Position numbers and translations under genes: made by a program. From an uncultured Ruegeria sp. (GTDB lineage: Bacteria; Pseudomonadota; Alphaproteobacteria; Rhodobacterales; Rhodobacteraceae): DNA of 64,000 nt. The notes below the pieces were generated by a model. The model was not told the origin of the DNA. It searched no databases and was given only the letters and a program-made list of their open reading frames with translations. Below are positions 51,534 through 62,350 of this stretch, one piece after another. Positions within the stretch are counted from its first letter, which is position 1; each line of letters starts with the position of its first letter. The stretch lies in the NCBI RefSeq assembly GCF_947500045.1, contig NZ_CANMQQ010000001.1:310001-374000 (forward strand), in the 5' to 3' direction.

Positions 51534-54500
51534 TTAGCCTTGCAGCGATTTCACCTCAATATCGCCTTCTGCTTGCGCCTTGATTGCAAGTGCGGCGGCG
51601 TTTGATCCTGCGGCTGTGGTGAAATACGGGATCTTGTCATAAAGCGCGATGGATCGGATGGCTTTGCTGTCTTCAACCGCCTGCGCGCCTTCGGTGGTGT
51701 TCATCACCAACTGCACCTGGCCGTCTTTCAACATGTCCACCACATCGGGGCGACCCTCATAGACTTTATTGACCACCTCACAGACGACACCCTGTTCTTC
51801 CAGCCAGCTTTGTGTGCCGCGCGTCGCAACCAGTGTAAAACCTTGTTCGAGCAGCACCTTTGCTGCCTCAAGCATGGCCTGACCTTTGTCGGCATCCTTG
51901 ATCGAGATGAAGGCACGGCCAGAGGATGGCAGCACCATACCGGCCCCCATTTGCGCCTTAAGGAAGGCGCGCGGGAAATCGCGGTCCCAACCCATGACCT
52001 CACCGGTCGAGCGCATCTCGGGGCCAAGAATAGTGTCGACGCCGGGGAAACGGGCGAAAGGCATCACGGCCTCTTTCACCGAGAACCATGGCATGTCCGG
52101 GTCGGCCAATGTCATCTGATCGGCGATCTTGGTGTCGTCGACTGTTTTGTAGGCCGGGCGCAGCGGGAAGTTAGAAAGCTTCTCGCCCGCCATCACACGG
52201 GCGGCGATGGAGGCAATCGCGCTGTCGGTCGCTTTGGCGACAAACGGTACCGTGCGTGAGGCACGGGGGTTCACTTCGATCAGATAAATCTCATCGTCCT
52301 TGATCGCGAATTGCACGTTCATCAGGCCCACAACATTCAACGCCTTGGCCAGCTTGAAGGTCTGTTCCTTGATCTGACCAATGATTTCTTTTGACAGCGA
52401 GTAGGGCGGCAAAGAACAAGCCGAGTCGCCCGAGTGGACGCCAGCCTCTTCGATATGCTGCATGATCCCCGCGACGTGCACGTCGGTACCATCGCACAGT
52501 GCGTCGACGTCTAGTTCAACGGCGCCTGCCAAATAGCTGTCGAGTAGTACGGGGCTGTCGCCCGACACCACAACGGCCTCGGCGATATAGCGCTTCAGCT
52601 GATCCATATCGCGGACGATTTCCATCGCACGACCACCCAGAACATAGGACGGGCGGATCACCAGTGGGAACCCGATGTCTTCGGCAATCTCAAGCGCCTT
52701 TTCGTCGGTTGAGGCGATGCCGTTCGTGGGCTGTTTCAGGCCCAGTTCGTTGACCAGCGCCTGGAACCGCTCGCGATCTTCGGCCAGGTCGATGGCGTCC
52801 GGAGTAGTGCCGAGGATCGGGATGCCTTCCTCTTCCAGCGCATTTGCCAGTTTCAGCGGGGTCTGGCCGCCGAATTGCACGATTACACCGTGCAACGTGC
52901 CGTTTTCCAGTTCCTTCGTCAGAATTTCCATCACGTGTTCAAAGGTCAGCGGCTCGAAATACAACCGGTCCGAGGTGTCGTAGTCGGTCGACACTGTCTC
53001 GGGGTTGCAGTTGATCATGATGGTTTCATAGCCCGCTTCAGTCAGCGCGAAACAGGCGTGACAGCAGCAATAGTCAAACTCGATCCCCTGACCGATCCGG
53101 TTCGGGCCGCCGCCAAGGATGACGACTTTTTTGCGATCGCTCGGGCGTGCCTCGCATTCAACTTCGCCCATCATTGGGGCCTCATAGGTCGAATACATAT
53201 AAGGCGTCTGCGCCTCGAATTCGGCGGCGCAGGTATCGATGCGTTTGAAGGCGGCATTCACACCCAGATTGCGGCGGGCGCGGCGGACGTTGTCTTCGTC
53301 GCGTCCAGTCAAGTTGCCCAGGCGCGCGTCCGTGAATCCCAGCATCTTCAGCTTGCGGATGCCGTCTTCGGTCACCGGCAGACCGTCTTTGCGAACCGCC
53401 CGCTCGGCTTCGATGATTTCTCGGATGCGAGCCAGGAACCATGGGTCGAACTTGGTGACGCCGAAGATTTCATCGTCCGTCAGGCCGTGACGCATGGCTT
53501 GCGCGATAGTGCGCAGACGGTCGGGGGTCTGCTGGCTGATTGCCTTGATCACCGCGGCCTTGTCGTCGGCTTCGTCCCAGACGCCGACGTTCAGACCGGG
53601 GATTTCAACCTCATCAAACCCGGTCAGACCCGATTCCATCGAGGCCAGCGCCTTTTGCATCGATTCGTGGATCGTGCGGCCGATAGACATTGCCTCACCC
53701 ACCGATTTCATCGCGGTGGTCAGGTAGGGTTCCGAGCCCGGGAATTTCTCGAATGCGAATTTCGGGATCTTAGTGACAACATAGTCGATGGTCGGTTCAA
53801 ACGACGCAGGCGTGACCTTGGTGATGTCGTTGTCGAGCTCATCCAGCGTATAACCGACGGCCAGTTTCGCAGCGATCTTGGCAATCGGGAAACCGGTTGC
53901 TTTCGACGCCAGCGCGGACGAGCGCGACACGCGCGGGTTCATCTCAATCACAACCATGCGGCCATCATCGGGGTTGATCGCCCATTGCACGTTCGACCCG
54001 CCGGTTTCGACACCGATCTCGCGCAGCACGGCAATCGAGCCGTTGCGCATGATCTGGTATTCCTTGTCGGTCAGCGTCAGGGCAGGGGCCACGGTGATCG
54101 AGTCACCGGTATGCACGCCCATCGGGTCTATGTTCTCGATTGAACAGACGATGATGGCATTGTCCGCCTTGTCGCGGACGACCTCCATTTCGAATTCTTT
54201 CCAGCCCAGCAGCGATTCATCGACCAGAATCTGGTTTACCGGTGAGGCGTCCATGCCGGTGCGGCAGAAGTGGATATAGTCCTCGCGATTGTAAGCCACA
54301 CCACCGCCGGTGCCGCCCATGGTAAAGGCGGGGCGGATGATGGCGGGCAGGCCGATATTCTCCAGATCGCCCAATGCGATCTGAACGCCTGCATCCAGAT
54401 CGGTGCTGCCGTCTTCGCGTTTGGGGGCGGTGACGATTGTGGCCTTTGGATTCTCGATGCCCAGCCGATCCATCGCCTCGCGGAACAATTTGCGGTCTTC

Positions 54501-54878
54501 GGCCATTTCGATGGCGTCGCGGGTCGCGCCAATCATTTCGACACCGAATTCCTCCAACACACCCATCTCTTCCAGCGCAAGTGAGGTGTTCAGGCCAGTT
54601 TGACCACCCATAGTGGGCAGTAGGGCGTCGGGGCGTTCTTTCTCGATGATCTTGGCGACAACCTCGGGCGTGATCGGTTCGATGTAGGTGGCGTCGGCCA
54701 GTCCGGGATCGGTCATGATCGTGGCGGGGTTGGAATTCACCAGAATGACCCGGTAACCTTCCTCGCGCAGTGCTTTGCAGGCCTGCGCACCGGAATAGTC
54801 GAACTCACACGCTTGGCCGATGACAATGGGGCCTGCCCCGATGATCATGATCGACTGGATGTCGGTTCTTCTCGGCAT
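51534..54878 (-). CDS. carB: Carbamoyl-phosphate synthase large subunit
   Basis: 1114 residues, two homologous ATP-grasp halves ([22 protein letters not shown] at the N-terminus, [21 protein letters not shown] in the second), ammonia tunnel, and a C-terminal MGS allosteric domain (about 965-1090). Makes carbamoyl phosphate for arginine and pyrimidine synthesis with CarA, whose gene is not in the window. Length is slightly above the usual 1070. A long frame on the opposite strand (52875-54143) is an artefact of codon structure. Confidence 0.98.
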   Translation of the reverse strand: MPRRTDIQSIMIIGAGPIVIGQACEFDYSGAQACKALREEGYRVILVNSNPATIMTDPGLADATYIEPITPEVVAKIIEKERPDALLPTMGGQTGLNTSLALEEMGVLEEFGVEMIGATRDAIEMAEDRKLFREAMDRLGIENPKATIVTAPKREDGSTDLDAGVQIALGDLENIGLPAIIRPAFTMGGTGGGVAYNREDYIHFCRTGMDASPVNQILVDESLLGWKEFEMEVVRDKADNAIIVCSIENIDPMGVHTGDSITVAPALTLTDKEYQIMRNGSIAVLREIGVETGGSNVQWAINPDDGRMVVIEMNPRVSRSSALASKATGFPIAKIAAKLAVGYTLDELDNDITKVTPASFEPTIDYVVTKIPKFAFEKFPGSEPYLTTAMKSVGEAMSIGRTIHESMQKALASMESGLTGFDEVEIPGLNVGVWDEADDKAAVIKAISQQTPDRLRTIAQAMRHGLTDDEIFGVTKFDPWFLARIREIIEAERAVRKDGLPVTEDGIRKLKMLGFTDARLGNLTGRDEDNVRRARRNLGVNAAFKRIDTCAAEFEAQTPYMYSTYEAPMMGEVECEARPSDRKKVVILGGGPNRIGQGIEFDYCCCHACFALTEAGYETIMINCNPETVSTDYDTSDRLYFEPLTFEHVMEILTKELENGTLHGVIVQFGGQTPLKLANALEEEGIPILGTTPDAIDLAEDRERFQALVNELGLKQPTNGIASTDEKALEIAEDIGFPLVIRPSYVLGGRAMEIVRDMDQLKRYIAEAVVVSGDSPVLLDSYLAGAVELDVDALCDGTDVHVAGIMQHIEEAGVHSGDSACSLPPYSLSKEIIGQIKEQTFKLAKALNVVGLMNVQFAIKDDEIYLIEVNPRASRTVPFVAKATDSAIASIAARVMAGEKLSNFPLRPAYKTVDDTKIADQMTLADPDMPWFSVKEAVMPFARFPGVDTILGPEMRSTGEVMGWDRDFPRAFLKAQMGAGMVLPSSGRAFISIKDADKGQAMLEAAKVLLEQGFTLVATRGTQSWLEEQGVVCEVVNKVYEGRPDVVDMLKDGQVQLVMNTTEGAQAVEDSKAIRSIALYDKIPYFTTAAGSNAAALAIKAQAEGDIEVKSLQG

Positions 54879-55049
54879 GGCCTTGGTCCTTCAATTGTCC
54901 GCGAGTCAGGGCACCGCCCCAGCGCCCAAATTGTCCTGCGTTATAGGGACCGCGCGAAAAGGTGCAAGAGCTATCGGAAACAAGGGCAAATTTGCCACTT
55001 TCCCCTCTTTCCCTCGCTGGCGTATCCTCTATATCGCGCAGCACGGTAA

Positions 55050-56183
55050 ATGAGGATGCACTTGCGTATTCGTTTCGATCAAGGCCCAGCCGGGCGTGGA
55101 ACCCGGTTCGAGCGCCCATCCCGGATTATCCGCGCGGATGAGGCTCAGGAGGTACCCCAGGCTCTGGCGGCGCTTGATCAGGCGCGCGCAGACGGGGCCT
55201 GGCTGGCGGGATATGCGAGTTATGAGCTGGGCTATGTGTTGGAACCACGTCTGGCCGATCGCTTGCCCGAGGGGCGTCGCCTGCCATTGCTGTGCTTTGG
55301 GGTGTTTGATGCACCCGATCGCACTGGTCTGTCGAAAGAGGTAGGCGGTATCACCACATTTCAGCCGCGCTGGGATGAGCCACGGTACACCCATGCTTTC
55401 CACACGGTACATGATGCCATCGGTGCTGGTGACATCTATCAGGCCAATTTGACCTTTCCGATAGACCTCGAAGTGACCGGTGACAGCGCCGCGCTTTATG
55501 CCACTCTTGCGGCTGGCCAGCCCGTAGGCCACGGCGCCTTGGTCGAGCAAGAGGGGCTGCCCGATCTGCTCAGCCGATCACCTGAACTGTTCTTCCGCAC
55601 TGATGCCGAGGGTCGGATCGAAACCCGCCCGATGAAAGGTACCCAGCCCCGCAGCGAGGACCCGGTCGAAGACGAGCATCGGCGGGCTTTCCTGTCGACC
55701 GACGAAAAGAACCGGGCCGAGAACCTGATGATCGTTGACTTGCTGCGCAATGATATCAGTCGCGTGGCGCTGGCCGGATCCGTCAAAGTGCCCGAATTGT
55801 TCAGGGTGGAAACCTATGCGACCGTTCATCAAATGGTCTCGTTGGTGCAGGCGCAACTGCATGTGGGTGTGGGCTTGTCGGATATCCTGACGGCCCTTTT
55901 CCCCTGCGGCTCGATCACTGGGGCGCCGAAGATTCGCGCCATGGAGATTCTGTCTGAATTAGAACCGTGGCCGCGTGATGCCTATTGCGGCACCATCGGA
56001 TGGGCTGCGCCGGATGGTCGGTCCGAGTTCAACGTGGCCATTCGAACTCTGATGGTCGAAGACGGCGAGGCAACCCTGAACGTCGGCGGAGGGCTTGTCT
56101 GGGATAGCACTGCGCCATCAGAATATGAGGAGGCGTTATGGAAAGCCCGCTTCGCCCACCAGCTGAGCCTGATTTCCGCCTGA
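55050..56183 (+). CDS. pabB: Aminodeoxychorismate synthase component I
   Basis: 377 residues of the chorismate-binding family. Motifs GAGDIYQANLTFP, RPMKGTQPR with the catalytic lysine K196, and the C-terminal LFPCGSITGAPKIRAME. Produces 4-amino-4-deoxychorismate for folate. It is shorter than E. coli PabB (453) because the N-terminal domain is reduced. Start uncertain by a few codons (GCACGGTAAATG). It overlaps pabC by 46 bases. Confidence 0.93.
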   Translation: MRMHLRIRFDQGPAGRGTRFERPSRIIRADEAQEVPQALAALDQARADGAWLAGYASYELGYVLEPRLADRLPEGRRLPLLCFGVFDAPDRTGLSKEVGGITTFQPRWDEPRYTHAFHTVHDAIGAGDIYQANLTFPIDLEVTGDSAALYATLAAGQPVGHGALVEQEGLPDLLSRSPELFFRTDAEGRIETRPMKGTQPRSEDPVEDEHRRAFLSTDEKNRAENLMIVDLLRNDISRVALAGSVKVPELFRVETYATVHQMVSLVQAQLHVGVGLSDILTALFPCGSITGAPKIRAMEILSELEPWPRDAYCGTIGWAAPDGRSEFNVAIRTLMVEDGEATLNVGGGLVWDSTAPSEYEEALWKARFAHQLSLISA

Positions 56184-56785
56184 TCGAGACCCTGGGTTAT
56201 CGGCCCGGGCACGGATTAATCCGACAGGACCGACACCTGAATCGAATGGCACAAACGGCTAAGGCGCTATCGCTGCCCTTCGACAAGAACGCTGCTTTGG
56301 CGGTATTGTCCAAGATTGTCAGCCAAGCCCCTTTGCGCTGTCGCTTGAGCATGAATATCAATGGCGGTTTTGATTTGACCACCGCCCCGCTTACCAACAA
56401 TCCGCCAATCTGGCGGTTGGCAGTTTCGGAAACCCGCTTGACCTCTGACGACATATGGCTGCGCCACAAAACCACCCGACGCGCAACATATGACAAGGCC
56501 CGCGCGGAGATGCCTCAAGCGATTGACGAACTGCTGTTCCTGAACGAACGCGGCGAATTGTGTGAGGGTTCGATCACCAATCTGTTTATTGAAACATTGG
56601 ATGGAAGGCGGTTCACTCCGCCTCTGTCCAGCGGGCTATTGCCTGGTATTCTGCGCGAACACCTGTTGGAACAAGAAGAGTTTACCGAGGCGGTTCTGAC
56701 ATTGCGCGATTTGAAAGATGCACAGACCGTGTATATGGGAAATTCTCTCCGAGGTCTGATCCCTGCGGAGCTGGTGGACCTATGA
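56138..56785 (+). CDS. pabC: Aminodeoxychorismate lyase / class IV aminotransferase
   Basis: 215 residues, PLP fold type IV. The PLP lysine is in TTRRATYDKARAE, and ELLFLNERGELCEGSITNLFIE carries the conserved Glu. Next to pabB it probably makes p-aminobenzoate plus pyruvate. The gene overlaps pabB and its stop overlaps the next gene (ATGA), so all three are coupled. The start MESPLRPPAE is the only suitable ATG. Confidence 0.88.
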   Translation: MESPLRPPAEPDFRLIETLGYRPGHGLIRQDRHLNRMAQTAKALSLPFDKNAALAVLSKIVSQAPLRCRLSMNINGGFDLTTAPLTNNPPIWRLAVSETRLTSDDIWLRHKTTRRATYDKARAEMPQAIDELLFLNERGELCEGSITNLFIETLDGRRFTPPLSSGLLPGILREHLLEQEEFTEAVLTLRDLKDAQTVYMGNSLRGLIPAELVDL

Positions 56786-57453
56786 ACAACGATGACGCCA
56801 TATATGGCACCCCGGCTGCAATTTTGCGGTTGCGGTTCGAGTTTGTCGTGTTCTTCATTGCGGCCCCTTTGGGTATAGCAGTGTTTTTCCCGCCCAATTG
56901 GATGTTTCCAGCGCTGTTCGCCTTTGCAGGTCTGGGGATCGTTCTGCTGCACGCAACGCCCGGCTTTCGCTGGGCAGAGCTGCGCCAGGGATGGGCAAAT
57001 TGGTCATTGAGGGAACTAGTGGTTTTCACGCTTGTGACAGGGGTATTCTGCACTGCGCTGATCTATCTCGCCCGCCCTGGTGCGGCTTTTTTCCTGCTGA
57101 AACACAGGCCCGAGATGCTGGCCTTCATCTGGGTTGGCTACCCGCTTTTGTCGGCCCTGCCACAAGAACTGCTGTTTCGTCCGCTCTTTTTTCGCCGGTA
57201 CCACGCTATACTGCCCCAAGGGCGCAAGGCTGACATGTTGAACGCGGCCATCTTCTCGTTTGCTCATCTGATGTATTGGAGCTGGATTGTCGCCATCATG
57301 ACCTTTGCCGGCGGACTGCTGTTCAGCTGGGCTTATCGCCAGCGCGGGTCGTTTTTTTATGCCGTTCTGCTGCACGCAATTGCAGGCAATATCATCTTTG
57401 CCGTTGGTCTGGGCGTGTATTTCTATTCGGGCAATGTGCAAAGGCCGTTTTGA
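56782..57453 (+). CDS. CPBP-family intramembrane protease-like protein
   Basis: 223 residues, about seven membrane helices. The three CPBP/Abi motifs are in place: PQELLFR (motif 1), FSFAHLMYW (motif 2, His), and LLHAIAGN (motif 3, His/Asn). In motif 1 the usual first Glu of EExxxR is Gln. Members act as CAAX-type or regulated intramembrane proteases or as immunity factors. Linked to pabBC by an ATGA overlap, with no functional reason apparent. Confidence 0.82.
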   Translation: MNNDDAIYGTPAAILRLRFEFVVFFIAAPLGIAVFFPPNWMFPALFAFAGLGIVLLHATPGFRWAELRQGWANWSLRELVVFTLVTGVFCTALIYLARPGAAFFLLKHRPEMLAFIWVGYPLLSALPQELLFRPLFFRRYHAILPQGRKADMLNAAIFSFAHLMYWSWIVAIMTFAGGLLFSWAYRQRGSFFYAVLLHAIAGNIIFAVGLGVYFYSGNVQRPF

Positions 57454-57530
57454 CGGCTTGACCTGCCTTGACTTTCCAAGCCTGACAGGGTGTATCGGCG
57501 CGATGAATTCTGCGCCCGAAGGGATATTCC

Positions 57531-59306
57531 ATGCACGCCTATCGCAGCCACACCTGCGCCGCTCTGACCGCCGCCAATGTTGGTGAAACCGTCCGCCTGT
57601 CTGGCTGGGTGCACCGGGTTCGAGATCACGGCGGCGTGCTGTTCATCGATCTCCGCGATCACTTTGGCGTAACTCAGGTTTTGTGTGACGGCGACAGTGC
57701 GGCCTTTGCCGAGCTTGAGAAGGTTCGGTCTGAGTGGTGTATCCGCATCGACGGCACCGTCAAAGCACGCGACGCGGAACTGGTGAACGCAAAGCTGCCC
57801 ACCGGCGAAATCGAAGTTTATGTGCGCGAGCTGGAAGTGCTGGGCGCGGCTGACGAGCTGCCGCTGATGGTCTTCGGCGATCAGGAATACCCTGAGGAAA
57901 CGCGCCTGCGCTATCGCTATCTGGATCTGCGCCGTGAGGTGATGCAACAGAATATGGCTCTACGCTCGGACGTTGTCGCGTCAATGCGCCGCCGCATGTG
58001 GGATCAGGGATTCCGCGAATACCAGACGCCGATCATCACCGCATCCTCACCTGAGGGCGCGCGCGACTTCTTGGTGCCGTCGCGTCTGCATCCAGGCAAG
58101 TTCTATGCGCTGCCACAGGCCCCGCAGCAATTCAAACAGCTGATCATGGTGTCGGGCTTCGACAAATACTTTCAGATCGCGCCCTGTTTCCGCGACGAAG
58201 ATCCGCGCGCGGACCGCTCACCCACCGATTTCTATCAGCTCGACCTCGAGATGTCGTTTGTTGAGCAGCAGGACGTGTTCGACACCATCCAGCCCGTGTT
58301 GACCGCTGTGTTTGAAGAGTTCGGTGGCGGCCGCAAGGTCGATCAGGACTGGCCGCAGATTTCCTATAAGGACGCTGCTCTGTGGTATGGTTCTGACAAG
58401 CCCGACCTGCGTAACCCAATTAAAATGCAAGTGGTCTCTGACCACTTTCGCGGGTCTGGCTTCGCGATCTTCGCGAAGCTGTTGGAGCAAGAGGGCACCG
58501 AAATCCGTGCGATCCCGGCACCAACGGGTGGCAGCCGCAAGTTCTGTGACCGCATGAACGCCTTTGCCCAGAAAGAAGGTCTGCCCGGCATGGGTTACAT
58601 CTTCTGGCGCGATCAGGGCGAGGGGATGGAGGCCGCAGGTCCGCTGGCCAAAAACATCGGCCCCGAACGCACCGAGGCGATCCGTCAGCAATTGGGTCTG
58701 GGCGTTGGCGATGCGGCGTTCTTTCTGGGGGGTAAGCCGAAGGCCTTCGAGAAGGTTGCGGGCAAGGCGCGGGATGTGATCGGGGAAGAGCTTGGCCTGA
58801 CCGAGAAAGACCGCTTTGCCTTTGCCTGGATCGTGGATTTCCCGATCTATGAGCAGGACGAGGAAACCGGCGCGATCGACTTTGAGCACAACCCGTTCTC
58901 GATGCCGCAGGGCGGTATGGAAGCACTGCAGGGGAACCCTCTGGACGTGCGTGGATACCAGTATGATCTGGCCTGCAACGGCTATGAGCTGGTTTCAGGT
59001 GCAATACGGAACCACAAGCCGGAAATCATGCTGAAGGCCTTTGAACTGGCTGGCTATGGTGAAGACGAGGTCAAATCCCGCTTTGGCGCTTTGTTCAATG
59101 CGTTCCACTACGGCGCGCCGCCACACGGTGGCTGTGCTGCAGGCATCGACCGGATTGTGATGCTGTTGGCGGATGAGGCCAACATTCGTGAGGTCATGAT
59201 GTTCCCGATGAACCAGCGCGCCGAGGACCTTATGATGGACGCACCATCCGATCCGACCTCGGACCAGTTGATGGAGCTGGGCCTCAGGATCATCCCACAG
59301 GACTAA
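57531..59306 (+). CDS. aspS: Aspartyl-tRNA synthetase (bacterial type)
   Basis: 591 residues, class II synthetase: N-terminal OB-fold ([23 protein letters not shown]), motif 2 [15 protein letters not shown] insertion domain about 290-410, and motif 3 GIDRIVMLL. In bacteria lacking AsnRS this enzyme is often non-discriminating (Asp and Asn tRNA); that cannot be decided here. Own promoter likely in the 77 bases upstream. Confidence 0.97.
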   Translation: MHAYRSHTCAALTAANVGETVRLSGWVHRVRDHGGVLFIDLRDHFGVTQVLCDGDSAAFAELEKVRSEWCIRIDGTVKARDAELVNAKLPTGEIEVYVRELEVLGAADELPLMVFGDQEYPEETRLRYRYLDLRREVMQQNMALRSDVVASMRRRMWDQGFREYQTPIITASSPEGARDFLVPSRLHPGKFYALPQAPQQFKQLIMVSGFDKYFQIAPCFRDEDPRADRSPTDFYQLDLEMSFVEQQDVFDTIQPVLTAVFEEFGGGRKVDQDWPQISYKDAALWYGSDKPDLRNPIKMQVVSDHFRGSGFAIFAKLLEQEGTEIRAIPAPTGGSRKFCDRMNAFAQKEGLPGMGYIFWRDQGEGMEAAGPLAKNIGPERTEAIRQQLGLGVGDAAFFLGGKPKAFEKVAGKARDVIGEELGLTEKDRFAFAWIVDFPIYEQDEETGAIDFEHNPFSMPQGGMEALQGNPLDVRGYQYDLACNGYELVSGAIRNHKPEIMLKAFELAGYGEDEVKSRFGALFNAFHYGAPPHGGCAAGIDRIVMLLADEANIREVMMFPMNQRAEDLMMDAPSDPTSDQLMELGLRIIPQD

Positions 59307-59312
59307 TTCCAG

Positions 59313-59333
59313 CCGCCCGCTTCGAGCGGGCGG
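59313..59333. terminator. Hairpin after aspS
   Basis: CCGCCCGC-TTCGA-GCGGGCGG, 8-bp stem, 6 bases after the aspS stop; no T run, so termination is presumed. Confidence 0.55.
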
Positions 59334-59416
59334 ATTCCTATCCGGCGTGGCGACGCGCAATGGGCGCGCTTGTCAACGCTGGGATCGCCGCGTTGGATTG
59401 AAGCGGTTGTTTCAGT

Positions 59417-59536
59417 TCAATCCAATGGGTTCTTAACGTGTTGGCGGTTTCTGCGGATCGATTTGGCGGTAATGCGCGCCTGACGGTAGAACCAGATGCT
59501 CAGCAGTGAGGCCGTTATGAAATAGGCGGTCAGCAC
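59417..59536 (-). CDS. Small membrane protein, 39 residues
   Basis: GTG start one base after the stop of the response regulator gene. Residues 2-17 (LTAYFITASLLSIWFY) form one hydrophobic helix followed by a basic tail (RQARITAKSIRRNRQHVKN), the layout of a small single-span protein with the tail inside. The upstream GAGGCG is a usable ribosome site. No homologue recognised; conservation untested. Confidence 0.45.
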   Translation of the reverse strand: MLTAYFITASLLSIWFYRQARITAKSIRRNRQHVKNPLD

Positions 59537-59537
59537 G

Positions 59538-60254
59538 TCAGATCGCCTCTTGCCGTTCCAGACGGTCTTGTACAAGCCCGGCAATCCGTGCCGTCTGTGC
59601 TGTCAACGGTGTACCTGTCGACTGCGAGACGGCAAGCTCACGCGCGGCTTCGGCAAGGGTCGTGTCATCCGCATCTCGCGCGACGCTTTGCAGAAACTGT
59701 GTCGCATAATTCAATGTGCGCTGGTCGGTTGGCCCGGTCAGCACATCGGCGATGTGAGCCATGTCATCGTGATAGGCCAGCGGGTCCGGGTGAACGATGT
59801 CATCCCTCAGGGTTGCGATGCTGCTGGGGCGGCGATCCTCTGGCAAGCGTTCAAGGATGGTTTTCTGGAAATAAGCAACCGAACTCAGGGGTTTGGTCAG
59901 AAAACCATCAGCCCCTGCGCGCAGGGCAAGCGATTGAGCGTTGTCATCCCCGGACAGTCCAAGAATGACCTCGATACGGGGAACGGCATGGGTCAGTTCG
60001 GAAATCAGATCAGCGCCGGAGCCATCTGGAAGGCCCATATCGACGATCAGGACCGAGGGGCGGTAGATCTGCAGATGCCGCCGTGCCGATTTCAGGCAAT
60101 CCGCCCGACGGATGCGCGCGCCGCTGACCAGGCACATCAATCGTATTGCATCGCAGGCATAGCGACTGTCTTCGACCACAAGGATCGTCTGGCCCAGCAG
60201 CGGCCGTATCTTGGTGGGCAGCGCCGGAGAAGCGAAAGGTCCCGAATCGTCCAT
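59538..60254 (-). CDS. Response regulator with receiver domain
   Basis: 238 residues. The receiver domain has acidic pair E28/D29 (LVVEDSRY), phosphoacceptor D72 (LIVDMGLPDGSG), S101 and K121 (LTKPLS). The remaining 110 residues are helical without a recognised output motif; no HTH, GGDEF or HD domain. No histidine kinase gene is adjacent. Start MDDSGPFASP; the longer frame adds ten residues. Followed by a 39-residue membrane ORF. Confidence 0.88.
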   Translation of the reverse strand: MDDSGPFASPALPTKIRPLLGQTILVVEDSRYACDAIRLMCLVSGARIRRADCLKSARRHLQIYRPSVLIVDMGLPDGSGADLISELTHAVPRIEVILGLSGDDNAQSLALRAGADGFLTKPLSSVAYFQKTILERLPEDRRPSSIATLRDDIVHPDPLAYHDDMAHIADVLTGPTDQRTLNYATQFLQSVARDADDTTLAEAARELAVSQSTGTPLTAQTARIAGLVQDRLERQEAI

Positions 60255-60389
60255 GGCAGAACTCCTGTATAGCAGATGCCTCACGCTAGGAACTTCTGGC
60301 TAATACAGGGTTAACGTGCGCTTTGGCGCACTTGTCCTTTATGCAAACTGCCCCCATAACCGCTGCAATGCAGAAGGAAGGAGAGTTCC

Positions 60390-60794
60390 ATGATTGGTCG
60401 CCTGAACCACGTTGCCATCGCGGTGCCAGACCTTGAGGCCGCCTCGGCCCAGTATCGCAACGCGCTGGGTGCCAAGGTCGGCGAACCGCAAGACGAGCCC
60501 GATCATGGGGTCACCGTCGTGTTCATTGAACTGCCCAATACCAAGATCGAATTGCTGTACCCGCTGGGCGAGAACAGCCCGATCAACGGGTTTTTGGAGA
60601 AGAACCAGTCGGGTGGCATCCATCATGTCTGTTACGAGGTCGAGGATATCATAGCTGCCCGGGATCACCTGAAAGAGACCGGCGCGCGCGTTTTGGGTTC
60701 AGGCGAACCCAAGATCGGAGCACACGGTAAGCCGGTGTTGTTCTTGCATCCGAAAGATTTCAACGGCTGTCTGGTTGAGCTGGAGCAGGTCTGA
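60390..60794 (+). CDS. mce: Methylmalonyl-CoA epimerase
   Basis: 134 residues, VOC fold. RLNHVAIAVPDLEAASAQYRNALG at the start, metal ligand HHVCYEVEDI, and C-terminal FLHPKDFNGCLVELEQ. Interconverts (R)- and (S)-methylmalonyl-CoA in propionate catabolism. The mutase genes are not in the window. DUF1467 follows after 5 bases. Confidence 0.93.
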   Translation: MIGRLNHVAIAVPDLEAASAQYRNALGAKVGEPQDEPDHGVTVVFIELPNTKIELLYPLGENSPINGFLEKNQSGGIHHVCYEVEDIIAARDHLKETGARVLGSGEPKIGAHGKPVLFLHPKDFNGCLVELEQV

Positions 60795-60799
60795 AAACA

Positions 60800-61075
60800 A
60801 TGACTATCACCGCTGCTCTGGTCCTGTTCGCTGTTATCTGGTTTTTGACCCTATTGACGGTCCTGCCTGTGCGCATCAAAACGCAAGGTGATCTGGGGAA
60901 AATTGTCCCGGGCACGCATGCGGGTGCCCCTGAAGTTCATCACATGAAGAAGAAGCTTTGGATCACCACCGGGATCTCAGTAATTCTGTGGGCGATCATC
61001 GCGGGCATCATAATATCCGGTGCCATCAGCGTTCGGGACTTTGATTGGCTGAACCAACTGGAGCCGCTCGAATAA
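60800..61075 (+). CDS. DUF1467 family membrane protein
   Basis: 91 residues with two membrane helices (about 4-22 and 52-74) flanking PVRIKTQGDLGKIVPGTHAGAP, a typical DUF1467 loop. Function unknown. It commonly follows mce in alphaproteobacteria. Confidence 0.87.
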   Translation: MTITAALVLFAVIWFLTLLTVLPVRIKTQGDLGKIVPGTHAGAPEVHHMKKKLWITTGISVILWAIIAGIIISGAISVRDFDWLNQLEPLE

Positions 61076-61076
61076 T

Positions 61077-61775
61077 TCAGGAGCGGTTTTCTGACAGGCC
61101 GTGGTAGATATGCGTGAAAGTCGCAGCCCCCAGAATCGGGATCAGCAGGTTAACCAGCGGAACCGAGAGCGGGATCGCCATGAGGATACCGGCAACCCAG
61201 ATTGTTGTCGCATGTTTCGCCCTTAGTTTTCGCGCGCCCTCGCGTCCCAACCGACGCATGGCGGCAAGGGTGAAATACTCTCTCCCCAGAAGAAACCCGT
61301 TCATTCCCCAGAATATGAACAACGCAAATGGCGTGAAGAATGCATAAAGGATCAGCGCCAGCAGGTTGGCAACGATCAACACGCCCAGAAAACTGAGCGT
61401 ATCCCGCAATGCGTCGCCAAATGGAACGCGTGTTGCTGGTGGAAGGTTCGGATAATGCGAGTCCTCGACAGCCTGAGCGACCTCATCCAGAAACATCGAC
61501 GTGATGGCCGAGGCAACGGGGATCATCAAAAAGACCGACAATACCATCGTTAACAGGAACGAAGAAACGCTGAGCAGGTCATTCAGCCACGTCACCTCAC
61601 CCAGTATCGGCAAGGTGGCCTGCTCGCCAACCAACATGTTGATCAGCCATAGAAAACCGGCATAGGTGGCAACCAACAGCGCGAAGGTCAGCCCAACGCC
61701 CAACAGCAGCACTTTGCGAAACCGGGGATCACCGATCTGGCCCAGTGCTTTCAGAAATGACTGGATGATGATCAT
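61077..61775 (-). CDS. EI24/CysZ-family membrane protein
   Basis: 232 residues, four to five membrane helices (FALLVATYAGFLWLI, LLTMVLSVFLMIPVASAI, LIVANLLALILYAFF, IWVAGILMAIPLSVPLV). CysZ in E. coli transports sulfate; alphaproteobacterial members are less studied. Start at 61775 overlaps the nitroreductase stop by ATGA. Confidence 0.82.
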   Translation of the reverse strand: MIIIQSFLKALGQIGDPRFRKVLLLGVGLTFALLVATYAGFLWLINMLVGEQATLPILGEVTWLNDLLSVSSFLLTMVLSVFLMIPVASAITSMFLDEVAQAVEDSHYPNLPPATRVPFGDALRDTLSFLGVLIVANLLALILYAFFTPFALFIFWGMNGFLLGREYFTLAAMRRLGREGARKLRAKHATTIWVAGILMAIPLSVPLVNLLIPILGAATFTHIYHGLSENRS

Positions 61776-62350
61776 TCCGATACCCATTGGGTCAGCGCCG
61801 CCACATCAGGGCGGGGCCGTTCGGGTGGGACCATGCCCTCGGTCGCTATGTGGATGAAGCCTGCGATTTTTTCATTCTCGGCTAACCCGAGGCCTTGCTG
61901 GCAAAAACTGCGATCATGGGATTGCCAACCAGACAGCCAGTTCGCACCCCAACCGGCCGCAAGTGCGGCGTTCAACAAGGCTAGGCAAACCGCACCCGCC
62001 GAATAGGTCTGTTCAATTGCTGGTATCTTTTCAGATCGTTTCTGCACCTCGATAACGGCAACAGCCAGATGGCCCATTTCGAACTGCGTGCGCGCTTTGG
62101 CGATATCTTCCGGGCTTTTGCCCATTGCCAAACCACTGGTTTCGGTGAGCTTTGCGAGGCGTTGCATTGCCCCTTGTTCGATAACAACAAAGCGCCAAGG
62201 TTCAAGCTTTCCGTGATCGGGGCTGCGCGCAGCGGCGGTGAGCAGCGGCATCAGCTCTTCCCGCGTCGGGGCTGGTGCCACAAGCGTTTTGGCAGGGCGT
62301 GATCGGCGCACGTTCAGAAAATCCAGCGCAGCTTGGTTCTTCAGGGACAT
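61772..62350 (-). CDS. Nitroreductase-family FMN oxidoreductase (small)
   Basis: 192 residues. RRSRPAKTLVAPAPTREEL at the start with the FMN-contacting arginines, SPDHGKLEPWRFVV, and SAGAVCLALLNAALAAGWGANWLSGW. Resembles the YdjA branch of small nitroreductases. Substrate unknown. Coupled to the EI24 gene. Confidence 0.87.
   Translation of the reverse strand: MSLKNQAALDFLNVRRSRPAKTLVAPAPTREELMPLLTAAARSPDHGKLEPWRFVVIEQGAMQRLAKLTETSGLAMGKSPEDIAKARTQFEMGHLAVAVIEVQKRSEKIPAIEQTYSAGAVCLALLNAALAAGWGANWLSGWQSHDRSFCQQGLGLAENEKIAGFIHIATEGMVPPERPRPDVAALTQWVSE

Noticed and set aside
52875..54143. 422-codon plus-strand frame opposite carB
   Set aside because: Shadow of a highly biased gene; composition and lack of motifs do not fit a protein.
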